A DNA stretch of 64,000 nt from Caccoplasma_A sp045587545. GTDB taxonomy: Bacteria > Bacteroidota > Bacteroidia > Bacteroidales > G3-4614. Location: NCBI GenBank assembly GCA_045587545.1, contig JAZNCN010000007.1, positions 46,221-110,220 on the forward strand. The letters run 5' to 3'. Position numbers and translations under genes: made by a program. The notes under the pieces were generated by a model. That model had not been told where the DNA came from. It saw only the letters and a program-made list of their open reading frames with translations, and ran no database searches. Below, one piece after another: positions 1-8,773 of this stretch (within the stretch, counting starts at the first letter, position 1; each line of letters opens with the position of its first letter).

Positions 1-84
1 GGCAAGGTTCATTATACCCAACTTGTTGAGGAGATGGCTAATGAACCCGATTATATGGAAGCCATACAGATTCTCAGCTGGTAG
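1..84 (+). CDS. C-terminal end of a truncated gene, function unknown
   Basis: An open frame enters at base 1 and stops at TAG 82-84, giving 27 residues that end in EAIQILSW. No start lies inside the window and the tail is too short to assign to a family. It is followed 17 bases later by a palindromic repeat (102-121), so any transcript probably ends there. It could be a chance frame, but its codon use is like that of neighbouring genes. The next gene runs in the opposite direction. Confidence 0.4.
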   Translation, partial: GKVHYTQLVEEMANEPDYMEAIQILSW

Positions 85-101
85 AGATACCCCTTTTTGG
101 C

Positions 102-311
102 GGACAGAGCGTGCTCTGTCCCTACTTATTTGGTTGTTAACACTATAACAAAAGGTTGTAACGCGTACTATTACGTTACAACCTTTGGCTTATTATTGTG
201 TTTTTATTGATGCTCTAAAAACTACCCGTAGGGCGGTTGAGTTTACGAAACCGACAAGTAACAAATCTGCGAATAAGCGAGAGCAGAGTCAACAAACGAA
301 TGTTTGTTAAC
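102..311 (+). repeat. Composite dispersed repeat, copy 1
   Basis: Three palindromes are joined by conserved spacers. The first is GGACAGAGC-gt-GCTCTGTCC at 102-121, followed by CTAC. The second is a perfect 13-bp stem, AAAGGTTGTAACG at 151-163 with its complement at 174-186. The third is AACAAAC-gaat-GTTTGTT at 291-308. Between the last two lies a block starting ACTACCCGTAG at 221, also present at 26111 and 62821. The element ends directly at the stop codon of the leftward gene at 312. Compared with copies 3 and 4 it lacks the palindrome that normally follows GAGCAGAG (about 280). No coding capacity is seen. Confidence 0.8.
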
Positions 312-806
312 TTATTTTATAATCTTCTTTGTTACTACTTGTTCGCCTGATTGTACGGCTACAATATAGATGCCTGTGGGGTAGTTGCTTACATCAAGTG
401 TTGCAGTTTCTACTCCGGGTGTAAGCGATTGCATAAACACGCCTTGCATATTGTATAGCTGTACTTGATTAATTGGTTCGGGCGATATTATGCGTACTTC
501 GCCATTGTTATAGATTATCTCTACATCAGCTACCTCCGCTACAGCCTCCTCAATGGCGGTTATATCGGTATCGCCAAAGGTGATGACCTCTATGTTATCT
601 ATCGCCATAGGTGTTACAACACCCGACACAGTGATGTTTACTTCATCTTCCGAGGGGAAGGTGATTTTGTCTATTTCGGCTATGCTGATTGACTGAAACG
701 CTCCTTGTGATGTTAAATAAACATTCATATAGTCGGTTGCAGAAACTCCTATAAAGGGTATGAATACAAACAAAATCACTAATTGTTTAATGTAGTTTTG
801 TTTCAT
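312..806 (-). CDS. Small secreted protein with T9SS type A sorting domain
   Basis: The 164-residue product starts with a signal peptide (MKQNYIKQLVILFVFIPF...VSA). The C-terminal ~70 residues form a T9SS type A sorting domain: QLYNMQGVFMQSL, then a YPTGIYIVAV segment and a KKIIK end. The middle (about 25-90) carries short beta-type repeats with DKITF and EVITF motifs, seen in many Bacteroidales secreted proteins. The protein is presumably exported by the type IX system and anchored at the surface or released. No catalytic domain is visible, so its role is unknown. The stop codon abuts the composite repeat. Confidence 0.75.
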   Translation of the reverse strand: MKQNYIKQLVILFVFIPFIGVSATDYMNVYLTSQGAFQSISIAEIDKITFPSEDEVNITVSGVVTPMAIDNIEVITFGDTDITAIEEAVAEVADVEIIYNNGEVRIISPEPINQVQLYNMQGVFMQSLTPGVETATLDVSNYPTGIYIVAVQSGEQVVTKKIIK

Positions 807-941
807 AATTATTTATTTTTTTGTTAATATATTATTTTTAGAGTCATTAGTGTCATTTGACAACTACTATACAAACAGCTATTTTCAGGCTATTAAAAAC
901 TAATGTTTTATTACTTAAACTTTTGGAAACGTAATTATATG

Positions 942-1214
942 TTATCTTCCTGTTGCGCGTTTTAACTCTTTATAGAATGCCTGTTCATCGGGCGATAATT
1001 GAGCAAGTATCTCGTTTTCGTACTCCTCCAAATCCTCCTGCTCTTCAACTTGCGATATTATTGACGTTCCTATATCGTGCATATCTTTTATACTCTTTGC
1101 TGTTAAGAGTTTACTTGCCGTAGCTATTCCGTATGTACCTCCATGCAAAATCATACTCATAAGAATTGCCATCTCGGGTTTTATCTCAAACGATACTATT
1201 ACTTTCTTGCTCAT
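942..1214 (-). CDS. Conserved small protein, function unknown
   Basis: This 90-residue cytoplasmic-looking protein has no signal peptide. The N-terminal half is mixed hydrophobic (about residues 15-45); the C-terminal half is strongly acidic, with an EEQEDLEEYENEI stretch that should be helical. I do not recognise a domain. It starts 2 bases after the tadA stop, so it is the third gene of a leftward operon with the SIMPL protein and tadA and is likely cotranscribed. The tight linkage, rather than any motif, is the evidence that it is a real gene. Confidence 0.65.
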   Translation of the reverse strand: MSKKVIVSFEIKPEMAILMSMILHGGTYGIATASKLLTAKSIKDMHDIGTSIISQVEEQEDLEEYENEILAQLSPDEQAFYKELKRATGR

Positions 1215-1216
1215 AT

Positions 1217-1663
1217 CTATCTTTTTTGTTTGAAAAATTCTTTTATTATTTCGCTACACTTCTCCTCTAATACCCCCTTTGTTACTTCAGTTTTAGGGTG
1301 TAGTGCATCGGGGGCATAGCGAGAGAAACCTCGTTTCAAATCGTCAGCGCCCCATACCAACCTGCCTAATTGCGACCACCCTATGGCTCCTGCACACATT
1401 ATACAGGGTTCTAATGTTACATATAAGGTGCAATTATTCAAATATTTGCCTCCAAGTTCGTTGGCTGCCGCTGTTATTGCCTGCATCTCGGCATGGGCTG
1501 TTACATCGTTAAGCGTTTCGGTGAGATTGTGTGCGCGCGCAACTATCCTGCCATTACATACAACTATAGCACCAACGGGTATTTCATCGTTATCGTAAGC
1601 CTCTACTGCCTCTTTGTAGGCAAGCTCCATATATTTTTTATCTTGCTCGGCGTCCATCATCAA
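1217..1663 (-). CDS. tadA: tRNA-specific adenosine deaminase TadA
   Basis: The 148-residue protein belongs to the cytidine/deoxycytidylate deaminase-like family. The zinc site is complete: HAE at 57-59 (His ligand and catalytic Glu) and PCIMC at 86-90 (two Cys ligands). TadA converts A34 to inosine in the anticodon of tRNA-Arg(ACG). Length and the AGAIGWSQLGRLVWGA segment fit TadA rather than a cytosine deaminase. Its first codons overlap the end of the SIMPL gene by 4 bases, indicating translational coupling. A second deaminase of the same superfamily lies at 11083-11571. Confidence 0.92.
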   Translation of the reverse strand: MMMDAEQDKKYMELAYKEAVEAYDNDEIPVGAIVVCNGRIVARAHNLTETLNDVTAHAEMQAITAAANELGGKYLNNCTLYVTLEPCIMCAGAIGWSQLGRLVWGADDLKRGFSRYAPDALHPKTEVTKGVLEEKCSEIIKEFFKQKR

Positions 1664-2367
1664 TCTTCAAGGAAATAGGTTACGCTGGTTACAACCCTTA
1701 CCTCTTTTATTTGGGGTGTATTGCTATCGCGGTCGTTTATTGTGAATTGTCCTTGGTTGGCACTCTTTATTTTACCGAGTTTGCTCTCAGAGTCGGCTGC
1801 AAATTTTAATGCAGTTGTTCGTGCATTAATGGTTGCCTCCTCAATCATCTCGGGTTTTATATCGTTAAGCCCTGTAAACGAGAATGTTGGACGATACTCA
1901 TAAGAGCCTACTATTATCGCCACTCCCTTTTTTATAAGGTCAGCCTGCTTTATCATCAATTCGGTTACGAGCGACACCTTGTTTGAGGTTACTGTTATTA
2001 TTGATGTTACATTATAGCGATAAGCGTAGTTTTGGGTTCCATATCGCTCGGCTTGTAAATCAACTATTTCGGGTGCAGCAACTATTATCTCGTCGCTGCT
2101 TATGCCGTTTTCAAGCAAAAAGTCAATAATAATTTTATTCTTTGAGTTTATTGTATTGTAAAGGTCGGTAAGGTTGTTGCCTATCTCTTTATATGTTATG
2201 GGCCATATTACTTTATCGGCAGGAACTTCGCGCACCGACAACCCTTTTACATTTACCACTCGCGACATATCCATCACCCCTATTATGGCACTTCCTATTG
2301 CCATTCCGCCTAAGAGTAATCCTAATGCTATTAACGCTCCTGTTAATGGTAATTTATACTTCTCCAT
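1660..2367 (-). CDS. SIMPL-domain (DUF541) protein, membrane-anchored
   Basis: The 235-residue protein has one N-terminal hydrophobic segment (about residues 10-32), probably a signal anchor that places the rest in the periplasm. The remainder fits the SIMPL/DUF541 family: VNVKGLSVREVPADKVIWPI near the start, TSIITVTSNK in the middle, and the ATINARTTALKFAADSESKLG helix near the end. Members occur widely in the envelope, but their molecular role is unsettled. It is the first gene of a leftward operon with tadA. Confidence 0.8.
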   Translation of the reverse strand: MEKYKLPLTGALIALGLLLGGMAIGSAIIGVMDMSRVVNVKGLSVREVPADKVIWPITYKEIGNNLTDLYNTINSKNKIIIDFLLENGISSDEIIVAAPEIVDLQAERYGTQNYAYRYNVTSIITVTSNKVSLVTELMIKQADLIKKGVAIIVGSYEYRPTFSFTGLNDIKPEMIEEATINARTTALKFAADSESKLGKIKSANQGQFTINDRDSNTPQIKEVRVVTSVTYFLED

Positions 2368-2496
2368 ATCTTTTTTTTAAGTTTTTAGAATAGCAAAGTT
2401 ATAAAAATATTATTTATCTTCGCAAACGAAACTATGTTATTATCTGTTTGTTTCATATATTATTAATGAATGTATAAACTTTAATTATAACCTGAT

Positions 2497-3018
2497 ATGT
2501 TAAGTAAAAGATTACAAGATGCTCTAAATGCTCAAATTAACGCAGAGTTTTGGTCGGCTTATCTTTATTTGTCGATGTCTGTTGATGCATCGGCAAAAGG
2601 CTACAAGGGTGTTGCCAATTGGTTTGCTGTTCAGTTTAAAGAGGAACAGGCTCATGCCCAAATTTTTATCAACTACGTTCTTGCCCGCGGTGGTAAAGTG
2701 GAGTTAGCTCCCATACCCGAAGTTAAAACAAGTTGGGAAACTCCTCTTGAAGCATTTGAAGATACTATTGTTCATGAGCGTAAGGTTACTTCTCTTATTA
2801 ACGAACTTTGTCATATTGCTGCCGAAGAGAAGGATTTTGCTACTTCAAATATGCTTGTTTGGTTTGTTGATGAGCAAGTTGAAGAGGAAGAGAATGTACA
2901 AGAACAAATTGATGCAATGCGCTCTGTTGACGGCAATAAATTTGGATTGTATATGATTGATAAAGACCTTGCTACCCGCACATATGTTACTCCTACTCCT
3001 TTGGCTGGAAAAGAGTAA
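2497..3018 (+). CDS. ftnA: Non-haem ferritin
   Basis: The 173-residue protein matches bacterial ferritin in length and sequence. The predicted ferroxidase ligands E17, E50 and H53 are at the same positions as in E. coli FtnA (NAEFWSAYLYLSM and FKEEQAHAQIF), with further acidic ligands in the later helices. It would oxidise Fe(II) and store iron in a 24-subunit cytoplasmic shell. It is a single-gene unit: divergent from the SIMPL operon and convergent with rnz, with only 11 bases between the stops. A TATCTTCG element at about 2415 resembles the Bacteroidetes -7 box. Confidence 0.93.
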   Translation: MLSKRLQDALNAQINAEFWSAYLYLSMSVDASAKGYKGVANWFAVQFKEEQAHAQIFINYVLARGGKVELAPIPEVKTSWETPLEAFEDTIVHERKVTSLINELCHIAAEEKDFATSNMLVWFVDEQVEEEENVQEQIDAMRSVDGNKFGLYMIDKDLATRTYVTPTPLAGKE

Positions 3019-3029
3019 TTAAATTTAAA

Positions 3030-3941
3030 TTAGAATTTTATTTTCAAACCCTCCTTTGCAAGGAGTGTTGAAGGGAATATTTGCTGAGCCTCCTTTAATA
3101 GGGGGCTCTCGTCTTTGTAACGCGATGAGAAATGTCCTATTATCAATTGCTCAACCTCTGCCTCTTTGGCTATTGTTGCAGCCTGCTGTGCTGTTGAGTG
3201 GTAACGCGATGTTGCGGTTTTTACCATATCGTGTGTGTAGGTTGCTTCGTGATAGAGCATTGTTACTCTTTTTATATAAGGTATAATAGTTGGCGTATAT
3301 TTTGTATCAGAACAATATGCATAACTTGCCGAGGGAGATGGCGGTGTTACTAACTGCGAATTAGGTATGATTACACCCTCTTCTGTAATATAATCGGCAC
3401 CCTCTTTTATTCGTGCCAACTCCCTTAATGGGATATTATAACGGTCTGTCTCTCTTTTATTGATATGCGGCAATTTATTTATCTCCTCAAATTTAAAACC
3501 GAACGTTGGCACTCGATGTTTTAACGGGAAAGATGTTACACGAAGTGAATTATCTTCGTATATTACTGCACTTTTTGATGGAATTGTCTCTATTCTGACT
3601 TTCAAAGAGTCTGCTCTACAAAAATATTCAATCTGAGGCAACAAGAGTTTTTCTAAATCGGCAGGGGCATGTATCACTATCTCTCCCGTACGCTCATGCA
3701 AACAGAGTGTTGATATAAGACCAATTAACCCAAAGCAGTGATCGCCATGTAAATGAGATATGAATATATGCGATAAACGGTTATGGTTAAAACCATATTT
3801 ATAGAATTGACGTTGTGTACCTTCTCCGCAATCAATCATAAAGAGTTTTCCTCGGTAGGATAATATCTGCGAGGAGGGCATATGGCGTGTTGTTGGTTTT
3901 GCCGAGCTACAACCAAGTACGGTCAATTCAAACTCTTTCAT
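3030..3941 (-). CDS. rnz: Ribonuclease Z
   Basis: The 303-residue metallo-beta-lactamase-fold endoribonuclease processes tRNA 3' ends. The zinc motif HLHGDH is at residues 63-68. Downstream ligand motifs YCSDTKYT, HEATYTH and IGHFSSRY are all present, and the length matches the short bacterial form. The C-terminus ends EGLKIKF. It has no operon partner: tkt follows about 100 bases downstream of the start side with its own terminator between them. Confidence 0.92.
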   Translation of the reverse strand: MKEFELTVLGCSSAKPTTRHMPSSQILSYRGKLFMIDCGEGTQRQFYKYGFNHNRLSHIFISHLHGDHCFGLIGLISTLCLHERTGEIVIHAPADLEKLLLPQIEYFCRADSLKVRIETIPSKSAVIYEDNSLRVTSFPLKHRVPTFGFKFEEINKLPHINKRETDRYNIPLRELARIKEGADYITEEGVIIPNSQLVTPPSPSASYAYCSDTKYTPTIIPYIKRVTMLYHEATYTHDMVKTATSRYHSTAQQAATIAKEAEVEQLIIGHFSSRYKDESPLLKEAQQIFPSTLLAKEGLKIKF

Positions 3942-3986
3942 CTATGTTATAATTTATCGCTAAGATAGTTATTTGTTGAGATATTA

Positions 3987-4021
3987 CAAAAAAAACAGAC
4001 CACTTCAAACAAGTGGTCTGT
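3987..4021 (-). terminator. Intrinsic terminator after tkt
   Basis: On the minus strand, a 10-bp perfect stem (CAGACCACTT at 3996-4005 with AAGTGGTCTG at 4011-4020, 5-nt loop) is followed by a run of eight T. It lies 26 bases beyond the transketolase stop codon. Confidence 0.85.
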
Positions 4022-4046
4022 GATTTAATATTATTCAATATTGATA

Positions 4047-6083
4047 TTATTTACCCAACATAGCTTTTACTTGCTTTAATACGTTTTCTGCTGAGAATCC
4101 GAATTTTTCGTCAAGCACTTTGTATGGTGCTGAATAACCAAAGTGATCAAGGCCCCACACTACTCCGTTTACGCCTACCAAACGTGCCATTGCCGAAGGC
4201 AATCCTGCTGTTAGTCCGAATACCGGTTTATCTGTTGGTATTACACTTGCCCTATACTCGGGTGTTTGGTTAAAGAATAGTCCTGTTGATGGTGCTGACA
4301 CTACTTGTGCTTTAATGCCTGCTTCGTGCAATAGAGGCAGTGCTGCCATTAGGGTTGATACCTCACTTCCGCTTGCTACCATTACTACATCGGGATTTTC
4401 GTCTTTGGCTACGATGTATGCACCTTTTTCGGCTTGTAATGCCTCTTCGTAACGATCGCCGTTCATTGCAGGAATATCTTCTACATTTTGACGTGATAGA
4501 ATCAATGCTGTTGGAGAATCGGTATTCTCCATTGCCAACTTCCATGCTACTACTGTCTCTGCTCCGTCGGCAGGGCGCAATACCAACATACTGTTTTTAC
4601 CTTTATGGTTTTTAAGTTCTTCAAGCAAACGTATTTGAGCCTCTTGCTCTACGGGTTGGTGTGTAGGTCCGTCCTCTCCTACTCGGAAAGCATCGTGTGT
4701 CCATACATATTTTACAGGAAGACGCATCAATGCCGACATACGCGCTACGGGTTTAATGTAGTCAGAGAATACAAAGAATGTTCCACTCGCTGCCATTATT
4801 CCGCCATGTAATACCATTCCGTTCATCACGGCTGCCATTGTTATCTCGCTTACTCCTGCGTGCAAGAATGCTCCCTCAAAGTTATATGGAGTAAAGGCTT
4901 TTGTCTTTTTCAAGAAACCATCGGTTTTATCAGAGTTTGCCAAATCGGCTGATGCCACCACCATATTGCCTATTTGCTCACCAAATGTCGATAGCACTGT
5001 TGCTGATGCTACTCGTGTTGCTTGATTTGGTTTTAATGCTATCGATTTATAGTCAATTTCAGGGACTTCGCCTGATATATATTTTTTCAATAGTGCCGCT
5101 TTTTCAGGATTTGCTTTTTCCCACTCAGCCTGCTCAGCACGTTTTGCTGCCACTATCTTGCGAAGTTCTGCTTTACGCTCTTCATATAGTTGCACCGACT
5201 CGGGGAAAATTGCAAATGGATCTTCGGGATTTCCTCCAAGATTTAGTATGGTTTTTTCAACCGATGCTCCTGCGGCACTTATAGGTTGTCCGTGTGTTGA
5301 GCATTGACGTTCAAAATTGCTTCCGTCCTCTTTTACTGCTCCTTTACCCATAATTGTTTTACCAATTATCAGTGTTGGACGTTTTTCCTCTTTTTGTGCT
5401 GCAAGTAGGGCATCATAAATGGCTTGCGAATCGTTACCGTCTATCTCCATTACGTTCCAATTCCAAGCACGATATTTTGCAGCTGTATCTTCTGCTGTTA
5501 CAGCATCTGTATCTGTTGATAATTGAATGTCGTTACTGTCAAAGAACATTATCAGGTTATTCAAACCGAAATAACCGGCCATACGTCCTGCTCCTTGAGA
5601 TATCTCCTCTTGTATTCCTCCGTCAGAGATAAATGCGTATGTTTTGTGAGACATCCACTCTCCAAAACGAGCCACCATGAAACGCTCAGCCATTGCTGCT
5701 CCCACTGCCATTGCATGACCTTGACCAAGAGGGCCTGAGGTATTCTCTATTCCGCGCTCAACGTTTAGCTCGGGGTGCCCCGGTGCTTTTGTACCCCATT
5801 GACGGAACTCTTTTATCTCGTCAATGGTATAGTTACCAACCATAGCCAATACACTGTATAGCATGGGCGACATATGTCCGGGATCAAGGAAAAATCTGTC
5901 TCGATTTATCCAAGCCGAATCATCAGGGTCATACACCATAACTTTTGAATAGAGCGTATTTATAAAATCTGCTCCACCCATTGCTCCTCCGGGGTGACCT
6001 GATTTTGCTTTCTCAACCATTGCCACTGTAAGCACTCGGATATTATCCGCTACTCTCTCTTGTATTTTCTTGTCGATTGCCAT
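4047..6083 (-). CDS. tkt: Transketolase
   Basis: The 678-residue thiamine-diphosphate enzyme of the non-oxidative pentose phosphate pathway matches full-length bacterial transketolases. Visible motifs are KSGHPGGAMGGADF near residue 27, GPLGQGHAMAVGAAMAER, SDGGIQEEISQGAG in the TPP-binding region, and WTHDAFRVGEDGPTHQPVEQ in the pyrimidine-binding domain. The C-terminal domain begins near ILSRQNVEDI. It is transcribed apart from galK (a terminator-like hairpin sits at 6203-6236). A CAAATTTA element at 6148-6155, the reverse of TAAATTTG, may be its -7 box. Confidence 0.96.
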   Translation of the reverse strand: MAIDKKIQERVADNIRVLTVAMVEKAKSGHPGGAMGGADFINTLYSKVMVYDPDDSAWINRDRFFLDPGHMSPMLYSVLAMVGNYTIDEIKEFRQWGTKAPGHPELNVERGIENTSGPLGQGHAMAVGAAMAERFMVARFGEWMSHKTYAFISDGGIQEEISQGAGRMAGYFGLNNLIMFFDSNDIQLSTDTDAVTAEDTAAKYRAWNWNVMEIDGNDSQAIYDALLAAQKEEKRPTLIIGKTIMGKGAVKEDGSNFERQCSTHGQPISAAGASVEKTILNLGGNPEDPFAIFPESVQLYEERKAELRKIVAAKRAEQAEWEKANPEKAALLKKYISGEVPEIDYKSIALKPNQATRVASATVLSTFGEQIGNMVVASADLANSDKTDGFLKKTKAFTPYNFEGAFLHAGVSEITMAAVMNGMVLHGGIMAASGTFFVFSDYIKPVARMSALMRLPVKYVWTHDAFRVGEDGPTHQPVEQEAQIRLLEELKNHKGKNSMLVLRPADGAETVVAWKLAMENTDSPTALILSRQNVEDIPAMNGDRYEEALQAEKGAYIVAKDENPDVVMVASGSEVSTLMAALPLLHEAGIKAQVVSAPSTGLFFNQTPEYRASVIPTDKPVFGLTAGLPSAMARLVGVNGVVWGLDHFGYSAPYKVLDEKFGFSAENVLKQVKAMLGK

Positions 6084-6202
6084 TGTTATTTATGATAACT
6101 CTTTTGTTCAACTTTGCACGGTTACCCTGCATTTTATTTCTCTTTTGCAAATTTAGTTATTTATTCTATATAATTAATCATATATTATACATTATTTATC
6201 AA

Positions 6203-6236
6203 CAAAAAAACGGAAATCTTACGACCTCCGTTTTTT
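6203..6236 (-). terminator. Terminator-like hairpin after galK (possibly bidirectional)
   Basis: AACGGA and TCCGTT arms (6209-6214 and 6226-6231) enclose a 10-12-nt loop, with A-run and T-run on both sides, so it could stop transcripts on either strand. On the minus strand it is just downstream of the galK stop at 6263. Confidence 0.7.
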
Positions 6237-6262
6237 CTCTTATGTTTGTAGGTTATTTTTGA

Positions 6263-7423
6263 TTATTCTACTACTAATTTACGTGAACCGTCGCCAATAA
6301 CTACATCATATATTTTTGGCAATTTACCATATTTCTCTTTGTATTTTGCTTGTGCTTGTTCAATGAAAAGTTCGTACAACTCCTCTTTTACTAGGTTAAT
6401 TGTACAACCTCCAAAACCTCCACCCATCATACGTGAGCCTGTTACGTTACAGTCAATTGCTACATCAACCAAGAAATCCAACTCTTCGCAACTTACTTCG
6501 TAATCTTTACTCAAACCGAAATGTGTTTCGTACATTTTCTTTCCTACTGTTTCGTAATCGCCTGCTTCAAGAGCATCGCATACGTCAAGTACTCGTTGAA
6601 CCTCTCCTATTACATATTTAGCACGACTGTAATCTTCGGGTTTCAATTGCTCTTTAACCTCTTCAAGCATATCAAAGTTTGCATCGCGCAATGACTCAAC
6701 CTCGGGATATTTTGCTTTAATCACTTCAGCTACATGCTCGCAACTTAAACGACGATCGTTGTAAGGAGAACCTACCAATGCATGTTTTACGCATGTGTTA
6801 AGCAATACCAATTTGTATCCTTTGGGATTAAATGGGAAGTATGAGTACTCTAATGAGCGACAATCCAAACGGATCAAACTGCCCTCTTTTCCGAATACAC
6901 TTGCAAATTGGTCCATAATTCCGCAATTTACACCAACATAGTTATGCTCTGTTGCTTGTCCCACTTTTGCCAACTCAAATTTGTCGATTTTGTTATCGCC
7001 AAACATGTCGTTTAGTGCGTATGCATATGTACTCTCCAATGCTGCAGATGATGACATTCCTGCACCAAGAGGCACATCGCCTGCAAATGCAGTATTAAAT
7101 CCTTTTACGGGTACTCCGCGTTTAATCATTTCGCGGCATACTCCAAAGATATATTTTGCCCATGATGCGCGTGGTGCGTCCTCTTCGTTCAAGCCAAACT
7201 CAACATAATCTTTTTCGTCGATTGAATATGCTTTTACTTTATCTGTTCCGTTTGGTTTTAACTCTGCTATAATTCCTTTGTTTACTGCTCCGGGGAATAC
7301 AAATCCGTTGTTATAATCGGTGTGCTCTCCAATTAGATTTATACGACCGGGTGATGCATAAAGTTCTCCTGTTGTACCATCAAAGTGTTTGATGAAACGA
7401 CTTCTGACAAAATCTATATTCAT
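6263..7423 (-). CDS. galK: Galactokinase
   Basis: This 386-residue GHMP-family kinase phosphorylates galactose at C1 in the Leloir pathway. The galactokinase signature PGRINLIGEHTDYNNG is at residues 25-40. The ATP loop GAGMSSSAALE (about 120) and C-terminal GGGFGGCTINLV are intact. It is the third gene of the leftward galM-transporter-galK cluster, 46 bases after the transporter stop. No galT or galE is in the window, so the rest of the Leloir pathway must lie elsewhere. Confidence 0.96.
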   Translation of the reverse strand: MNIDFVRSRFIKHFDGTTGELYASPGRINLIGEHTDYNNGFVFPGAVNKGIIAELKPNGTDKVKAYSIDEKDYVEFGLNEEDAPRASWAKYIFGVCREMIKRGVPVKGFNTAFAGDVPLGAGMSSSAALESTYAYALNDMFGDNKIDKFELAKVGQATEHNYVGVNCGIMDQFASVFGKEGSLIRLDCRSLEYSYFPFNPKGYKLVLLNTCVKHALVGSPYNDRRLSCEHVAEVIKAKYPEVESLRDANFDMLEEVKEQLKPEDYSRAKYVIGEVQRVLDVCDALEAGDYETVGKKMYETHFGLSKDYEVSCEELDFLVDVAIDCNVTGSRMMGGGFGGCTINLVKEELYELFIEQAQAKYKEKYGKLPKIYDVVIGDGSRKLVVE

Positions 7424-7469
7424 AATTAGTTAGTTTTTTGTATGATTAGAGTTTTTACTGTTTTTTCGT

Positions 7470-8744
7470 CTACTTTTTTGCCGGTTTTGAACCTACCAAA
7501 GCATAGAATAATAGGTATGCCGCACATGCAATTACTACCCAGAAACTTGTCATGTAATCGGTCATCTCTGCTACTTGTGCTTGGATTGCCAACATTACGG
7601 CACAACCAAATACCATTGTCATAAAGATACCTGATGCCACTGCGGTATATTTACCTAATCCCTCTACTGCCATATTGAATATTCCTCCCCACATTACTGA
7701 TGTACACAAACCTACCAATAGGAATGCAAATATTCCAACAGGTACGTTAGCCCAAATTAGTGTTAGAGTTGCCCAATCAATACCCGGTACGTTTACTGTT
7801 ACATCTGTTGGCGCAAACATTCCGAAAAACACCAATACCAATGTTAAGATTGATACTGTTGTAATCATTGCACGGCTTGATACTTTGTTTCCGATTGATG
7901 CCCCGATGAAACGTCCCACCATCATCAAGAACCAATATACTGCTACTATCAGTCCTGCTGTCGCTGCGTTAATTCCTAATTCTGGAGTATTAACAAGGTA
8001 CATATTTACATATGTAGGTGTTCCCACCTCAATTCCCATGTATAGGAAGATACCCAATATACCCAATACAAAATGACGATATTTTAATGCGCCTTTTATT
8101 AAACTTGTGTCAATGGGTGCTTGTTCGGGCTCTTCAATTTTAGTTTTCAAAATTGTTAAGAATGCAACCACAAATATACCTAATGCTATCATCAATGCAG
8201 GTGTAGCATCAGCTATTTTTGTTTCGGGTGTAATCTCTCCAATTAATGCACCCATTATGATGTAAACCGCTACTGCTGCCAATGAATTGAATACTCCTCC
8301 TGTTTGAATTAATTGGTTTCCTGAGTTACCTCCACCTCCAAGAAGGTTCAACATCGGGTTTACTACACAGTTAAGAATACACATACAGAAACCTGTAATG
8401 AATGCTCCTATCAAATATACTGTAAATACAACTCCTATTCCGTCTGCAACATCTAATAAACTACTTGACCATTGTACTAAAATTCCTATAATTCCGACCA
8501 TCAAACCAATCAAGGCTGTTTTCTTGTATCCGAATTTTGCAATAAGCATACCTGCGGGAACTCCCATTACCAAATATGCCACGAAGTTTCCGTAGTTTCC
8601 GATTTGTGCTAATACTTCAGATACTCCCCCTTGTGCTTTAATGATGTTTGCCATTGGTGAACATAGATTTGTTACGAAGGCAATCATTGCAAAGAGCGCA
8701 ATCATTACGATTATGGCTCCCCATTGTTTTTTTTGTTGACTCAT
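7470..8744 (-). CDS. MFS sugar transporter, glucose/galactose (FucP/GluP) type
   Basis: The 424-residue polytopic inner-membrane protein has about 12 hydrophobic segments. The N-terminus (WGAIIVMIALFAMIAFVTN), MGVPAGMLIAKFGYKK and the mid-protein YRHFVLGILGIFLYMGIEVG segment resemble the FucP/GluP branch of the major facilitator superfamily, whose members import fucose, glucose or galactose with protons. Its position between galM and galK makes galactose (or lactose-derived hexose) the best guess. It lies 29 bases from the galM stop and is probably cotranscribed. Confidence 0.88.
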   Translation of the reverse strand: MSQQKKQWGAIIVMIALFAMIAFVTNLCSPMANIIKAQGGVSEVLAQIGNYGNFVAYLVMGVPAGMLIAKFGYKKTALIGLMVGIIGILVQWSSSLLDVADGIGVVFTVYLIGAFITGFCMCILNCVVNPMLNLLGGGGNSGNQLIQTGGVFNSLAAVAVYIIMGALIGEITPETKIADATPALMIALGIFVVAFLTILKTKIEEPEQAPIDTSLIKGALKYRHFVLGILGIFLYMGIEVGTPTYVNMYLVNTPELGINAATAGLIVAVYWFLMMVGRFIGASIGNKVSSRAMITTVSILTLVLVFFGMFAPTDVTVNVPGIDWATLTLIWANVPVGIFAFLLVGLCTSVMWGGIFNMAVEGLGKYTAVASGIFMTMVFGCAVMLAIQAQVAEMTDYMTSFWVVIACAAYLLFYALVGSKPAKK

Positions 8745-8773
8745 AATTCTTTTAATTTAGTTTTTATTATTAG

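Noticed and set aside
102..311. CRISPR array (several short repeats in a row)
   Set aside because: The palindromes are all different, spacers are conserved rather than unique, and no cas genes are present.
3040..3110. Short repeated-looking CCTCCTTT stretch as an intergenic repeat
   Set aside because: It lies within the 3' coding part of rnz and encodes the normal C-terminus.
7675..8076. Antisense frame of 133 codons over the MFS gene
   Set aside because: Its composition (many Thr, Pro, Ile, Asn) is that of a mirror of a hydrophobic protein, and the opposite strand holds a clear transporter.
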